Shown here piece after piece: positions 7,142 to 16,247 of a stretch of DNA of 57,978 nt. Numbering within the stretch: the stretch's first letter is position 1; each line of letters starts with the position of its first letter. Both the position numbers and the translations under genes were made by a program. The notes under the pieces are model-generated. The model made no database searches, had not been told where the DNA came from, and saw only the letters and a list, made by a program, of their open reading frames with translations. The DNA is from Lentisphaerota bacterium (lineage in GTDB: Bacteria > Verrucomicrobiota > Lentisphaeria > Oligosphaerales > JABHEG01). The stretch spans positions 1-57,978 of the forward strand of contig JABHEG010000034.1 of NCBI GenBank assembly GCA_018676675.1, given 5' to 3'.

Positions 7142-9192
7142 GCCCCTGCAACGAAGAGGTCAATCTCGGCTGCGGTGGCAAGCGTCCCTCCGTCTGCTGC
7201 GGCGAGGGCCACGAACTTGAGGTAGCGTCCCGTCTGTGGCTGGGTTAGCTCGGCGATCTGCTGAATGGGATTGCTCTGGATGTTGTCGAAGCGTCCGGCA
7301 GCAACCGGCTCGCCCCATTCGGCGACAGACGATGCGAGGTAGACTTCGTAGCGTTCCACGATTCCGGCGCCATCGCGCGCACGCTGCCGTGGCAGGTAAC
7401 CGAAGGCCGTTGCGGTGACCTCCTCGCCGAGGTCGATGCAGAGCTCGTGCGGATAGGTCTCAGCGGTGCTCTGCCAATGGGTGAGTTCATCGGCGTCGAT
7501 GGCATTGGCAGCGCTGTCTGCTCCGTTGTCGGCCGGAATAACTTGCCAGGCGTCCTTGGCCAACCCGAAGCGGCGCGCCATCGATACGAGGTCACCCGGG
7601 ACCAAAACGCCCGGATTGTCCGCTGCGTAGACCGCAGCCGTGACCGTTCCTCCGCGCGGAAGCGAGAACGGGGCCGTGTAGAAGGGGGATTCCGGTGAGG
7701 GAGTGGATCCGTCGAGCGTGTAACGGACCTGGATGCCTTCACCGGCACCGACGGTGACCAGTCCGTCGATCGTGCGGGTGATTCGCGGGTCGGACGCAAA
7801 GCGTGGGGAGAGGAACAGGCCAACCGTGGAGACCAGAGGGCAAGCCTTGGCATCCGCGATTCGGATTCGGACCCGGGAGGCCGTTGTTACTGGAAACCGC
7901 AAGATCCGTTTGTAGCCGATTGTTGTGGCAGTCGCGATCTCGGTCCACGTACCGTCCGTCTCCACATCCACGGACCATGATTTGACCCGTTGGCCCAACG
8001 CGATAGGCTCCCGGGTCAGGAGGCGATCGAAGGTCGTGGGACCGCCGAGGTCCAGGATGAGTTCGGCCGCGGTCACCCCATCGTCGGTGGCCCAGTAGGT
8101 GTCGCTGTTCCCATCCAGGACGTTGCTCGGGCTGAACTGTTCATCGGGGCCCCGGACGTTGCTTGCGGAAACTGCTGCTCCCTGTGCCAGGTCATCCGCG
8201 AAGGTAGCGTCCAGAATCCGGCGCATCTGCCGCAGGCGTTCGACGTCGGTCTCGTGGATCCGGCCGCGTCGGTCCGGGGGAAGATTGAGCAGGAACGAGC
8301 CGCTGCAGCCGATGGATTGATAGTAGATGTCCAACAGCTGCTGGACGGTTCGGACGCGGTGGTCTTCACGGGCGTGGTAGAACCAGCCCGGCCGGATTGA
8401 GACATCCACTTCCGGTGGCAGCCAGGAAGAGCCGTCTTCATGGCCCTGGTTTAGCTCCGCGGAGACCGCAAATCCCGGGCACCAGCCTTCGGTGTTGAGG
8501 GTGAGCCAGTTTGTCTCGTTGCCTTCGCCGCTCTCGTTTCCGACCCAGCGGATGTCCGGACCGACATCGCTGAAGATGACCGCGTCCGGCTGCAGTTCCC
8601 TGACAATGGCCCACGTGGTCGGCCAGTCATAGTAGGTCTTCTTGTCGATGGTTCGACTCTCGTTCGCGCCTCCGTAGTAGCCGTCGCCGCCGTTTGCCCC
8701 GTCGTGCCAGACCTCGAAGATGGGCCCGTATTCCGTGAGCAGCTCTCGAAGCTGATTGCGGTAGCACTCGACGTACTCCGGGGTCCCGTAGAGGGCGTGG
8801 TTGCGGTCCCAGGGCGAGAGGTAGACACCGAACTTGACGCCGCGACGGGCGCAGGCGTCGGCCAGTTCCCGCACAACGTCGCCTTTTCCATCACGCCACA
8901 CGCTGTTCCTGACCGAGTGCTCCGTGTACTTGGAGGGCCACAGGCAGAACCCATCGTGATGCTTGCAGGTCAGAATCAGCCCCTTCATCCCTGCTTCTTC
9001 CGCGACCGCCACGATGTGGTTGGCATCGAAATCGGTCGGGTTGAAGATCGTGGGCGACTCATCACCAAATCCCCACTCGAGGTCGGTGAACGTATTTGTG
9101 GTGAAGTGCAGGAAGCCGTAGAATTCCAGCGCATGCCAGTTGAGCTGGCGAGGGCTTGGGAGGGCGCCGTAGGGTTCGGGGATGGTGGTCAT
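7138..9192 (-). CDS. GH29 alpha-L-fucosidase with accessory sugar-binding domains
   Basis: 684 residues, no signal peptide, so probably cytoplasmic or periplasmic by another route. Residues about 15-340 form the GH29 catalytic barrel: FYGFLHFTTNTFTDLEWG, LILTCKHHDGFCLWPSKY, YLSPWDRN, and IFEVWHDGANG, where Asp164 is the expected nucleophile. Residues about 350-465 resemble an F5/8-type C (CBM32-like) domain (NVLDGNSDTYWATDD), followed by a chitobiase C-terminal-like strand pair (VRYTLDGSTP) and a second F5/8-like domain (ELTHWQST). Hydrolyses alpha-L-fucosides by family knowledge. It follows GAGGA and overlaps the downstream glycosidase start by 4 bp, forming a two-gene unit. Confidence 0.92.
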   Translation of the reverse strand: MTTIPEPYGALPSPRQLNWHALEFYGFLHFTTNTFTDLEWGFGDESPTIFNPTDFDANHIVAVAEEAGMKGLILTCKHHDGFCLWPSKYTEHSVRNSVWRDGKGDVVRELADACARRGVKFGVYLSPWDRNHALYGTPEYVECYRNQLRELLTEYGPIFEVWHDGANGGDGYYGGANESRTIDKKTYYDWPTTWAIVRELQPDAVIFSDVGPDIRWVGNESGEGNETNWLTLNTEGWCPGFAVSAELNQGHEDGSSWLPPEVDVSIRPGWFYHAREDHRVRTVQQLLDIYYQSIGCSGSFLLNLPPDRRGRIHETDVERLRQMRRILDATFADDLAQGAAVSASNVRGPDEQFSPSNVLDGNSDTYWATDDGVTAAELILDLGGPTTFDRLLTREPIALGQRVKSWSVDVETDGTWTEIATATTIGYKRILRFPVTTASRVRIRIADAKACPLVSTVGLFLSPRFASDPRITRTIDGLVTVGAGEGIQVRYTLDGSTPSPESPFYTAPFSLPRGGTVTAAVYAADNPGVLVPGDLVSMARRFGLAKDAWQVIPADNGADSAANAIDADELTHWQSTAETYPHELCIDLGEEVTATAFGYLPRQRARDGAGIVERYEVYLASSVAEWGEPVAAGRFDNIQSNPIQQIAELTQPQTGRYLKFVALAAADGGTLATAAEIDLFVAGA

Positions 9193-9276
9193 ATGGGGTT
9201 CCTCAGGCTGTGAGATGCGTGCGTCGGAAAACCCAATGTAGCACGCGAGCCATGGAGGGGAAGTGTTCGGCGGCGG

Positions 9277-10767
9277 TCAGCCGGACGCCGACGTGAGATC
9301 TTCGATCACGGCCGGCCGCGGCATGAACCGTGTGGCCCCCTCGGCATTCGGTCCGACCACGTTGATTTGGCCTGTCCCCGCAACGGGCTCGTGCAGACCA
9401 TCTCTGTTCGGATCCGCGTAGGCTGCAAACCAGGCGTCGAGCTTGCCCTTGAGGGCCATGATGCGCTCAGCGTGTTCGGTGACCTCTGCCAGATTGGTGA
9501 TCTCACCCGGATCGGCCGTGAGGTCGTAGAGCTCGTTCGGGCCCCAGGGATGGCGATGCACGTACTTCCAGTCATGTGACCGGATCATCCGCACCAGGCC
9601 GTACTCGTGGTGGACGACAACGCAGTCTGTTTCGGGCATAGACTCGCCGCGCAGGAGGGGGGCGAAACTGCGCCCCGGGGAAGGCGGCAGGGAAGCATCT
9701 TCCGGACCAGGCACTCCTGCCATGTCCAGAAGCGTCGGGAAGACATCGTAGTGACTGAGCAGCTCGCGGCGCGTTTGCCCCTCGGGCACGATGCTCGGCC
9801 AGCTGACGATGCAAGGGACTTTGACGGAGGTGTCGTACATGTTCAGAGGGTACGTGCCATTGCCCTTCCCGAAGATGCCGTGATGTCCCATGTTCATGCC
9901 GTTGTCGCTGGTGTAGAACACGAGCGTGTTCTCGCGTAGCCCGTGTTCATCCAGCCAATCGAGGACGCGCCCGACTTCTTTGTCCATCTCTTCGATGGCG
10001 GCGAAATAGCCACTGAGGAGTTCGCGTCGGTTGGAGCCGTCCGGGTTGAGCCACGGGCGCTGCATTTGGGTTGGGTTGAGTGGGACATCGGGGATGGTGT
10101 CGAATGCACAGTGTTCGCAGTATCGGTCGAAGGTCTCTTCCGGGTGTTGGTCTCTTCCCCAGGGGCTGTGTGGGGCGGTGTAGTGGCAGCTCAGGTAGAA
10201 GGGCGAGTCGTTCGCCGTCTGTGCGTCCATGAAGGTGATGGCGTTGTCGGTCACGACCTTCGTGAAGTAGTCCGTGTCCCACTCCGGTTCACGACCGTCT
10301 TCGTGGACCATTGGTGTGCGCCGGTAGGGGCCGTTGCCGAGGGCGTTGACCCGCCAGAAGGAGAAGCTCTTCTGGGGGCGACACTCATCGCCTACGTGCC
10401 ACTTTCCGCTGAGGCCACAGGTGTAGCCGTTCTCAGCCAGGATGTCGGTGTAGGCTGTCTGGCCGTCGAGATACTCGATGGCTTTCCCGTCGCCATGTCC
10501 GAGGAGAGGATTCCTGCCCTGCCGGATGCGAATGAAGTCGTGGACGCCGTGTTGGGAGGGGATGCGTCCGGTAAGGATGGTCGCTCGGGCTGGGGAGCTG
10601 ACCGGGCAGGTGCAGAAGTAGTTCTCGAGGCGTGTTCCCCGTGCCGCCAGCGCATCGAGGTTGGGCGTACGGATCTCGGTGTTGCCCGCGCAGCCCAGGG
10701 CCCACGCGCCCTGGTCGTCGGTGAGGATGAAGACGATGTTCGGTCGGTCCGGATCCCGGCTGGCCAT
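9277..10767 (-). CDS. Serine-type sulfatase (arylsulfatase superfamily)
   Basis: 496-residue sulfatase without an obvious signal peptide. The N-terminus has RPNIVFILTDDQG, with the metal-binding DD pair, and the active-site signature reads SSPARATILTGR. In the usual C/S-x-P-x-R motif the modified residue here is Ser, so activation would need the anaerobic radical-SAM maturase that converts Ser (or Cys) to formylglycine. No maturase gene is seen here. Later motifs include SGKWHVG, HYTAPHSPWG, FYTSDNGMNMG and the C-terminal LYDLTADPGE. Removes sulfate esters from carbohydrate or another organic sulfate. The start follows GGGAG. It lies 84 bp upstream of the GH29 gene on the same strand and may be co-transcribed. 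Confidence 0.93.
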   Translation of the reverse strand: MASRDPDRPNIVFILTDDQGAWALGCAGNTEIRTPNLDALAARGTRLENYFCTCPVSSPARATILTGRIPSQHGVHDFIRIRQGRNPLLGHGDGKAIEYLDGQTAYTDILAENGYTCGLSGKWHVGDECRPQKSFSFWRVNALGNGPYRRTPMVHEDGREPEWDTDYFTKVVTDNAITFMDAQTANDSPFYLSCHYTAPHSPWGRDQHPEETFDRYCEHCAFDTIPDVPLNPTQMQRPWLNPDGSNRRELLSGYFAAIEEMDKEVGRVLDWLDEHGLRENTLVFYTSDNGMNMGHHGIFGKGNGTYPLNMYDTSVKVPCIVSWPSIVPEGQTRRELLSHYDVFPTLLDMAGVPGPEDASLPPSPGRSFAPLLRGESMPETDCVVVHHEYGLVRMIRSHDWKYVHRHPWGPNELYDLTADPGEITNLAEVTEHAERIMALKGKLDAWFAAYADPNRDGLHEPVAGTGQINVVGPNAEGATRFMPRPAVIEDLTSASG

Positions 10768-11231
10768 GGTCTGTTCTCCCTGCTGTGTGTACTGGGGATG
10801 AGCACCAATACGCTAGCGTGAGAGACGGTGAGTGGCAATGGAGACGGTGTCGCCTCCCGGGGAGACACGGCTCCACGGAGTGTCGCCCTCCAGGAAGGCA
10901 GAAGGCAAATGCCGAGGCGGAGCCCGGCGGTGCTAGGGGAATGACCGCTCCCGCAAGTCGCGGCTCTGACAGACACGCCGGCCATCGGCGTTCCCGGGTG
11001 CGCCATGGTGAACGGGAGCCCCCATTCTCGGTTGCCACGTCGATCAACGCGCGAGCGGCGGCTACCGGGGGCGCGAAGGTCAGGTGGGCCTTGTCACCTG
11101 GCGTTCGCGACCCCAATACGCGGGGGTCTGGGGGAGAGCTTCTTCCCCAGCGGGGCGTGGGGCTGGCCCCACATCCATCCATCCATCCATCCGTCCGCGC
11201 TCCAACGTGTCCGCCTCCTGAGAGTTGACGC
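10768..11231. other. 464-bp gene-free gap with hairpins and repeats
   Basis: No convincing gene is seen. The gap separates the sulfatase from the 3' end of the Gfo/Idh gene and must hold the sulfatase promoter. It contains an imperfect hairpin around 10847-10868 (GTGTC arms around CTCCCGGGGAG), a small CTCCACGGAG hairpin at 10871-10880, a segment at 10886-10920 that recurs at 22751-22783, and the CATC microsatellite at 11172-11192. Confidence 0.6.
11172..11192. repeat. CATC tetranucleotide microsatellite
   Basis: Five tandem CATC units plus a trailing C lie 40 bp past the stop of the Gfo/Idh gene. Such tracts are prone to slipped-strand length change. It is not within a coding region or an obvious promoter, so a regulatory role is unsupported. 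Confidence 0.85.
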
Positions 11232-12536
11232 TTACGGTTGCAGCGGGTACACGCCGTCGAGAAATGTTGCGTCTGCGGGGGGAAGTCCGAAGTCCGGGAT
11301 TTTCAGGAGCTCGCCGTCGCGTTTGGCGGATTCGTGTGCCATGATGCCGGGGGCGTTGTAACGGGCCGCCAGCCAGACGTGGTTCGGGGGCAGTTTCTGC
11401 TCCGTGACACAGCGAATGAAATCGTTGGTCAGAAAGAGGTGTGTGCCTTCGTGTCCATTAGGCAGTCCGGCGAACTCCAACGGGAGATTTTCGTAGGTCT
11501 GGGCCGGTGAGATGCCTTGGAACGTCTCTCCCAGGTATTCGTCAGGGAGGCCTCGGCGGTTCTCTTCGGTGATCGTGACTCCGCTGAACACGCACAGATC
11601 GTTGTAGTCCTTCTTCCTGAGCTTGACCGAGTCATGTGCCTCCCTGTAGGGGATCGTGCCGTCAGCACCATAGCCTTTCGGGAAGTCCAGCCAGGTGAAG
11701 ACATTCGAGAGGATTCCCTCCTCGCGGGGTTGCTCCTGATAGCAGCCCTTGGTTCCGGTGATGGTCATTCGGTCCATCATGCTGTGGGCTGTTCTGCGGA
11801 ATTCGCAGACTCGTGCACAGCCCCCATCGGAGGTCTTGAACATGGCCGTCTCATTGCTGAACACGTTTTGCCACTCGCTCAGAGCGGGATCGAAGATGCC
11901 ATCGGGATCGTCATCGACGTAGCCGAAGCAGGTGACCTCGGTCATCCGCCGGAAGGTCACGCTCAGGATGAAGGCGGTCGAGTGGGTCGGGTAGAGCATG
12001 GGGGGGTAGCTTGCGAAGCGTTCCCAGTCGGGACTGTTGGCGCGATAATAGGCGCGGTAAAAGTGGGCCATGTCGTGGTGGTATTGCCCCTCGCCGTAAA
12101 CGAACTTCCCGAACTCTCCCGCGGCGAACTTCTCGCGACAGAAGGTGGTCTGGGCCCGGTAGTAGCTGGTTTCCGCGAGCATGTAGGTCAAACCAGTCTC
12201 TTCCACAGTCTTGACCAGTTCTTCGAGTTCTTCCATCGTCGCAGCGGAAGGCACGGCACTGTAAACATGCTTGCCGGCTTTGAGGGCCTGAACGGCTTGC
12301 GGGCCGTGTTTCCAGCGTTGGGTGAACAGGGCGATGCAGTCGCAGTCGCTCTTACATAGCTCATCCAGCGAAGGGAACGTCTTTTCAACTCCGAACATCG
12401 CGGCCTGTTCGGCCAACGGCTCAGCAAGGAGGTCCGAGAGATAGACCTCGTCTACACCGGGGTGTGCCTGAAACAGGGGAATGAACGATTTGCTGAAACC
12501 GCCTGCCGCTCCGCAGATACCAACCTTGAGTCCCAT
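11232..12536 (-). CDS. Gfo/Idh/MocA-family oxidoreductase
   Basis: 434 residues, cytoplasmic. The N-terminal 125 residues are a Rossmann NAD(P)-binding domain (KVGICGAAGGFSKSF; later ALKAGKHVYSAVPSA, matching the family EKP-type strand). The rest is the alpha/beta substrate domain used by inositol, glucose-fructose and related dehydrogenases. A strong AGGAGG precedes the ATG. It is the last gene of a minus-strand set: IclR regulator, Fe-S protein, then this gene, with gaps of 4 and 12 bp. The operon and divergent isomerase suggest oxidation or epimerisation of an uncommon sugar or cyclitol. Substrate not deducible. Confidence 0.88.
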   Translation of the reverse strand: MGLKVGICGAAGGFSKSFIPLFQAHPGVDEVYLSDLLAEPLAEQAAMFGVEKTFPSLDELCKSDCDCIALFTQRWKHGPQAVQALKAGKHVYSAVPSAATMEELEELVKTVEETGLTYMLAETSYYRAQTTFCREKFAAGEFGKFVYGEGQYHHDMAHFYRAYYRANSPDWERFASYPPMLYPTHSTAFILSVTFRRMTEVTCFGYVDDDPDGIFDPALSEWQNVFSNETAMFKTSDGGCARVCEFRRTAHSMMDRMTITGTKGCYQEQPREEGILSNVFTWLDFPKGYGADGTIPYREAHDSVKLRKKDYNDLCVFSGVTITEENRRGLPDEYLGETFQGISPAQTYENLPLEFAGLPNGHEGTHLFLTNDFIRCVTEQKLPPNHVWLAARYNAPGIMAHESAKRDGELLKIPDFGLPPADATFLDGVYPLQP

Positions 12537-12548
12537 TTTACTTCCTCC

Positions 12549-13589
12549 TCAGTCGATCAGTGGGTTTGGGGCCTTGGCGTCCTTGTCGGTCCCGTAATTG
12601 TCGCGCTTGTTGTAAGTAATGTAGGCATCGGCGTCTTCGATCCTGCCGGTCTCGATGTAGTTCTCCCGGACATCATCCGTAGGGGGGCGGGGCTGCGAGT
12701 GATCCAGCTTCCATGGGCGTTCCGTGCGGAAGGGGCTGCTGAATTTGTTCTGGAGGACGCCCTTTTTCTCGAGGTGGTCCATGCATGCCCGGATGCAGCC
12801 GGAGGCTCCGCCGATCGCTCGACCGTAGCCGTAACGGCGGGGGTATTCCTTGAGAAAGGGGTTCAGCTCGTTGTCATGACCGCCCTGGATCCCTGCCTCG
12901 CAGGCCAACGGATTGAGTTTGGCCCATTCCAGTTCGTGGCCTGCCACCGTGACCTTGACGGTTTCGGTTGTGCTGATGGCTCCTGTCGGGCAGTGCTTGG
13001 CACAGAGCATGCAGCGGTCGCAGATCTTTCCCTCGAAAATGGGATCTGGTTCGAGCTCGGCGTCCGTGAGGCAGAGAGCGAAGCGCTGCCTGGGACCGAA
13101 CTGCGGCGTCAGAAAGACCTTGCTGTAGCCTATCTCCCCCAGCCCGGCCAGGAAGGCAGCCAGACGGAAGTGGACGAGAACATCGGGGTGCGGTTTCTCG
13201 TCCCCCACGGGTACACTCCACCCGTCGCGGAAATTGCCTGTCACCGGGTTGATGGCTTCGCCGCCGTTGGCGTTGAGCATGGCAACGGTCTCGTGCCCCT
13301 CGTCTTCCAGGAAATTGGTCAGATTCCAGAGGGTCATGGGGGCATAGATTTGGTTGAGGGCAGCGTACCCCATGGACGGGTAGGTTGTGTAAAGCGTGCC
13401 TTCCTCGACGCCCCGTAGGGATCCGCGGGCAATGCGGAAGCCCATGACGATCATGGATTTGGCGTTGGGCGCGATGTAACGCGGGTCCATTTGCTTGGGC
13501 GCGCCCTCCCAGCGGGTCATTGGAGCAATGCCCACCAGATCTGCTCCTTGAGCCCGAGCAAAGCGTTTGACGTCGTCTGCAGTGATCAT
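12549..13589 (-). CDS. 4Fe-4S protein related to QueG / reductive dehalogenase-like family
   Basis: 346 residues, soluble, no Tat signal. The N-terminal part (ADLVGIAPMTRWEGAP, SMIVMGFRI) and middle (GEIGYSKVFLTPQFGPRQRFALCLTD) follow the fold shared by epoxyqueuosine reductase and reductive dehalogenases. A classical cluster motif CDRCMLCAKHCP is at about residues 189-200, with further cysteines in GCIRACMDH. No clear second CxxCxxCxxxCP motif is visible. Such proteins bind cobalamin and Fe-S clusters or are uncharacterised relatives. The ATG is preceded by GGAG. It lies between IclR and Gfo/Idh genes, suggesting a reductive step in the same pathway. Exact activity unknown; it is too divergent to call QueG. 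Confidence 0.8.
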   Translation of the reverse strand: MITADDVKRFARAQGADLVGIAPMTRWEGAPKQMDPRYIAPNAKSMIVMGFRIARGSLRGVEEGTLYTTYPSMGYAALNQIYAPMTLWNLTNFLEDEGHETVAMLNANGGEAINPVTGNFRDGWSVPVGDEKPHPDVLVHFRLAAFLAGLGEIGYSKVFLTPQFGPRQRFALCLTDAELEPDPIFEGKICDRCMLCAKHCPTGAISTTETVKVTVAGHELEWAKLNPLACEAGIQGGHDNELNPFLKEYPRRYGYGRAIGGASGCIRACMDHLEKKGVLQNKFSSPFRTERPWKLDHSQPRPPTDDVRENYIETGRIEDADAYITYNKRDNYGTDKDAKAPNPLID

Positions 13590-13593
13590 CTAC

Positions 13594-14391
13594 CTACTCC
13601 GGTCTATCGACACCACGTTCGAATGCAATCTCAAGATGGCGGCCGAGCTCGTCCGCACAGTTGCGCAGGAGCGCTACGCGCCTGCTGACATCGACTCGGC
13701 CTTCGGCGACAAAGAACGATGGGAAGGACTGGGAGAGAGCCGCGAGGAGTTCCCCATTAGTGCGGCGGACAGCGACACCGACGGCATGAATCCCCTCGGC
13801 CGCCTCATCAATGCACTCTGCAAAGCCGCGCTCACGCGTCCGGGCTATGTCGCCACTGAGTGCGCTCTGAGAGGTCCTCGTCGCACCAGTCAGTTTCGCC
13901 AACGACTCCCCACCGGTTGTTTCCTCAAGCCAGGCCTGTCCTCGCTCAGCGAGAATGACCTTTCCCGCGGCTGAGCAATGGAACTGCTTCTGCCACTTCT
14001 GGGGCTCCGACACCCGGATCACATTGGTGCCTTCCGTGTGCGCGACCATATATAGGCGTCCGTCACACTCGATCCCCAGAAAGGCGTTGTCGCCCGTGTC
14101 GCAGGAGAGCTGGAGCATGTGTGGCAGAGCCACACGCCGGAACTCCCGGAAAACGCTCTGCTCCTGCCCCAGGAAGAAGCACTGCGGCCCGAGGTGGTAG
14201 CGTCCTAACCCATCCTGGGTCAGGTACCCCCGGCTCAGGAGCGTTCGGGCCATGTTGTTTGCCGTGTTTGGCTTCAGAGCCAACTCGTGCGCAATCTCGC
14301 CCGAACGCATGGCGCCACGCTGCGGGAGAAGCTCCAGCAGGTCCAAAGCGTTTTCCAGGGACTGGTTCAGAGATTTTCGCGGAGCGGACAT
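13594..14391 (-). CDS. IclR-family transcriptional regulator
   Basis: 265 residues. Residues about 10-70 are the winged helix-turn-helix (ALDLLELLPQRGAMRSGEIAHELAL, then LLSRGYLTQD). Residues about 85-250 form the GAF-like effector domain with family motifs (FHCSAAGKVILA, RERGFA, GIHAVGVAVR). IclR proteins typically control nearby catabolic genes in response to a small carboxylate or sugar acid. It is first in an apparent operon with the Fe-S protein (4-bp gap) and Gfo/Idh oxidoreductase, and divergent from the isomerase gene across 224 bp. Confidence 0.92.
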   Translation of the reverse strand: MSAPRKSLNQSLENALDLLELLPQRGAMRSGEIAHELALKPNTANNMARTLLSRGYLTQDGLGRYHLGPQCFFLGQEQSVFREFRRVALPHMLQLSCDTGDNAFLGIECDGRLYMVAHTEGTNVIRVSEPQKWQKQFHCSAAGKVILAERGQAWLEETTGGESLAKLTGATRTSQSALSGDIARTRERGFAECIDEAAEGIHAVGVAVRRTNGELLAALSQSFPSFFVAEGRVDVSRRVALLRNCADELGRHLEIAFERGVDRPE

Positions 14392-14430
14392 GGCCCCACC
14401 ATACTACAATAATAATGGGCAACAACCAGT

Positions 14431-14438
14431 ACAGCTGT
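14431..14438. promoter_or_regulatory. ACAGCTGT palindrome in IclR/isomerase divergent gap
   Basis: A perfect 8-bp palindrome about 40 bp upstream of the IclR start, in a 224-bp divergent region. It is a possible operator, but the site is short and expected by chance at some rate. No other structure in the gap was convincing. Confidence 0.2.
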
Positions 14439-14615
14439 TCAAGGAGTGTGAATAGCTGGGTCTAACGGGATTGGCCGGCGTGGGTTGCGCTTGCGATATC
14501 GGCAAGTCTGATCAGGTTAGGGGCTGGCCGCGGTTATGCGTGTGCGGACCAGTATTTGGAGTATTCATGCAGACGCCCGAGATGACGGGATGTCAGACTC
14601 AAGGAGCGACGACAC

Positions 14616-15365
14616 ATGGCAAGCGAACTCAAGGTAGGTATTCAGCTCTATTCGGTGCGTGATTTCACCGGAGATGACACATTCAAGGACATCCTCTCGC
14701 AGTTGGCGGAGTTCGGTTTCGAAGGCGTGGAGTTTGCCTGGAAGTACGGGGGAATGTCGCCTGACGAACTGGCGGCGTTCCTGCAGAGCATCGGCCTGAG
14801 TTGCTGTGGCTTGCACGTGCAGTTGGCGGAGCTTCAGGACCCCAACCACCTTGTTTATGAGTATGCGCTGGCCTGCAAGAGCCCCTTCATCACGACGAGT
14901 TTGTGTGGGCGCACCGACGAGTGGGGTGAGCTTGTCCCGCAGGTTGGTGAAGCCGCCGCGATTGCCGCAGGGAAAGGCCTTCAGTTCACCTACCACAACC
15001 ACTGGCATGAGTTCGAGAAAAGTGAGGGAGTCTACCTGCAGGACATCCTGCGCGACCAGAGCGATCCTGAGGTGGTGAATTTCGAGCTTGATTTGGGCTG
15101 GATCAAGAAGGGCGGGGAAGAGCCGATGGCCTACTGGCAGACCTATGCGGGCCGCGTGCCGCAGATTCACCTGCGCGATTTCAGCGTTGAGCAGGACTCT
15201 GTGTGTGACGTTGGGGTGGGGTTCATTGATATGAAGGCCGTCGCAGCTCAAGCTCGAGAGCTCGGAACGCAGTGGCTGATCTACGAACAGGACACCTACC
15301 CGATCTCGGCCATGGCGAGTGCCGGGGCGTGCATCGAGCGCGTCCGTGAAGCGGGAGTGCTCTGA
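14616..15365 (+). CDS. Sugar phosphate isomerase/epimerase (xylose isomerase-like TIM barrel)
   Basis: 249 residues, cytoplasmic. AP endonuclease 2-like TIM barrel: IQLYSVRDFTGDDTFKDIL at the N-terminus, GFEGVEFAW, GLHVQLAEL, QFTYHNHWHEF with metal-ligand histidines, FELDLGWIKKGG, PQIHLRDFS, and the closing WLIYEQDTYP. This pattern is typical of IolE/IolH-like and other sugar epimerases. AAGGAG at 14601-14606 supports the start. It is divergent from the IclR operon and likely acts on the same substrate series as the Gfo/Idh enzyme. The reaction is isomerisation or epimerisation by family; substrate unknown. Confidence 0.9.
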   Translation: MASELKVGIQLYSVRDFTGDDTFKDILSQLAEFGFEGVEFAWKYGGMSPDELAAFLQSIGLSCCGLHVQLAELQDPNHLVYEYALACKSPFITTSLCGRTDEWGELVPQVGEAAAIAAGKGLQFTYHNHWHEFEKSEGVYLQDILRDQSDPEVVNFELDLGWIKKGGEEPMAYWQTYAGRVPQIHLRDFSVEQDSVCDVGVGFIDMKAVAAQARELGTQWLIYEQDTYPISAMASAGACIERVREAGVL

Positions 15366-15437
15366 GGGGAAGAACTGTGGCGCGGGGTCTCTGAGACCGC
15401 CAGCAAGTGATGTCGGCTCGAGACGCGCCGCTCCACT

Positions 15438-16124
15438 TCAGCGTTTGGTGTGGCCCCACATGTCGTCGGCATTCGTACGGATTGCGGTCGTATTGTACCA
15501 GGCGACGCTCCCTCCAACACGAAGCACGTTCGCCCCGTTGTTGTGCCGCCCGTCGAAGAATTGGTTGAAGGTCCCGATGTTGCAGATGGGGCAGCGAACC
15601 AGTGGCTGGAGATTGTGTTGCTTGTCGGTTGCGATCAGGACTTCACTGGGGCGCTTGAGGTCGGAGAGGCGAATCATGCCGCCGTTGTCGCTGTTGCTCG
15701 ACGGGCGTTTCCGCCAGTTACAGTCACGACACAGGTGACGCTCGTTGACCCCGTAGCTGATCACCGTTCCGCAGCGCTTCGTCCGGATCGGGTTTCCAGC
15801 CGGGCAGGACAGGATCGCCTTGTCGGCGATATTGCGGACCATCGTGACCCCGATACGCTGGTCGTAGTTGCAGGCGCTCGCGAAGCCCCACACGGTACCC
15901 ATGCAGCGCGCCGGCAACCACTCGTCGTAGTCGTCCGCGTAGAATTGGAACATGAGCCCGAGCTGCTTCATGTTTGATGCACAGGTGATCGTGTGGGCTC
16001 TGTCTTTGGCCTGGCGCAACGCGGGCAGCAGCATGGCTGCCAGAATCGCGATGATCGCGATGACGACAAGGAGCTCTATCAGTGTGAACAGACTGTGAGG
16101 ACGATTCGGTCGGGAGTGACGCAT
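15438..16124 (-). CDS. Type II secretion/pilin-like protein (prepilin N-terminal motif)
   Basis: 228 residues from MRHSR; this start has AAAGGAA just upstream and is preferred to an in-frame ATG six codons earlier. Residues about 10-35 are the prepilin methylation/cleavage segment [20 protein letters not shown], but the residue before the Phe is Leu rather than Gly. The remainder is a small pseudopilin-like domain with CXXC-like cysteines. Near the end [12 protein letters not shown] corresponds to the H-X9-DG motif with Asp changed to Gly. Such proteins occur in many copies in Planctomycetota, Lentisphaerota and Verrucomicrobiota genomes. It lies divergent from a large secreted glycosidase. 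Confidence 0.87.
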   Translation of the reverse strand: MRHSRPNRPHSLFTLIELLVVIAIIAILAAMLLPALRQAKDRAHTITCASNMKQLGLMFQFYADDYDEWLPARCMGTVWGFASACNYDQRIGVTMVRNIADKAILSCPAGNPIRTKRCGTVISYGVNERHLCRDCNWRKRPSSNSDNGGMIRLSDLKRPSEVLIATDKQHNLQPLVRCPICNIGTFNQFFDGRHNNGANVLRVGGSVAWYNTTAIRTNADDMWGHTKR

Positions 16125-16247
16125 TGTGTTTCCTTTACTCATTCTCAGGATCAGAGCCGTAATCTAATGATATACCATAGTTTCAGCTACCAGCGCAAGA
16201 GCAAACTGATGTCTGAGCACGAGATCTTCCTCTGCAGGCGGCGTTAC

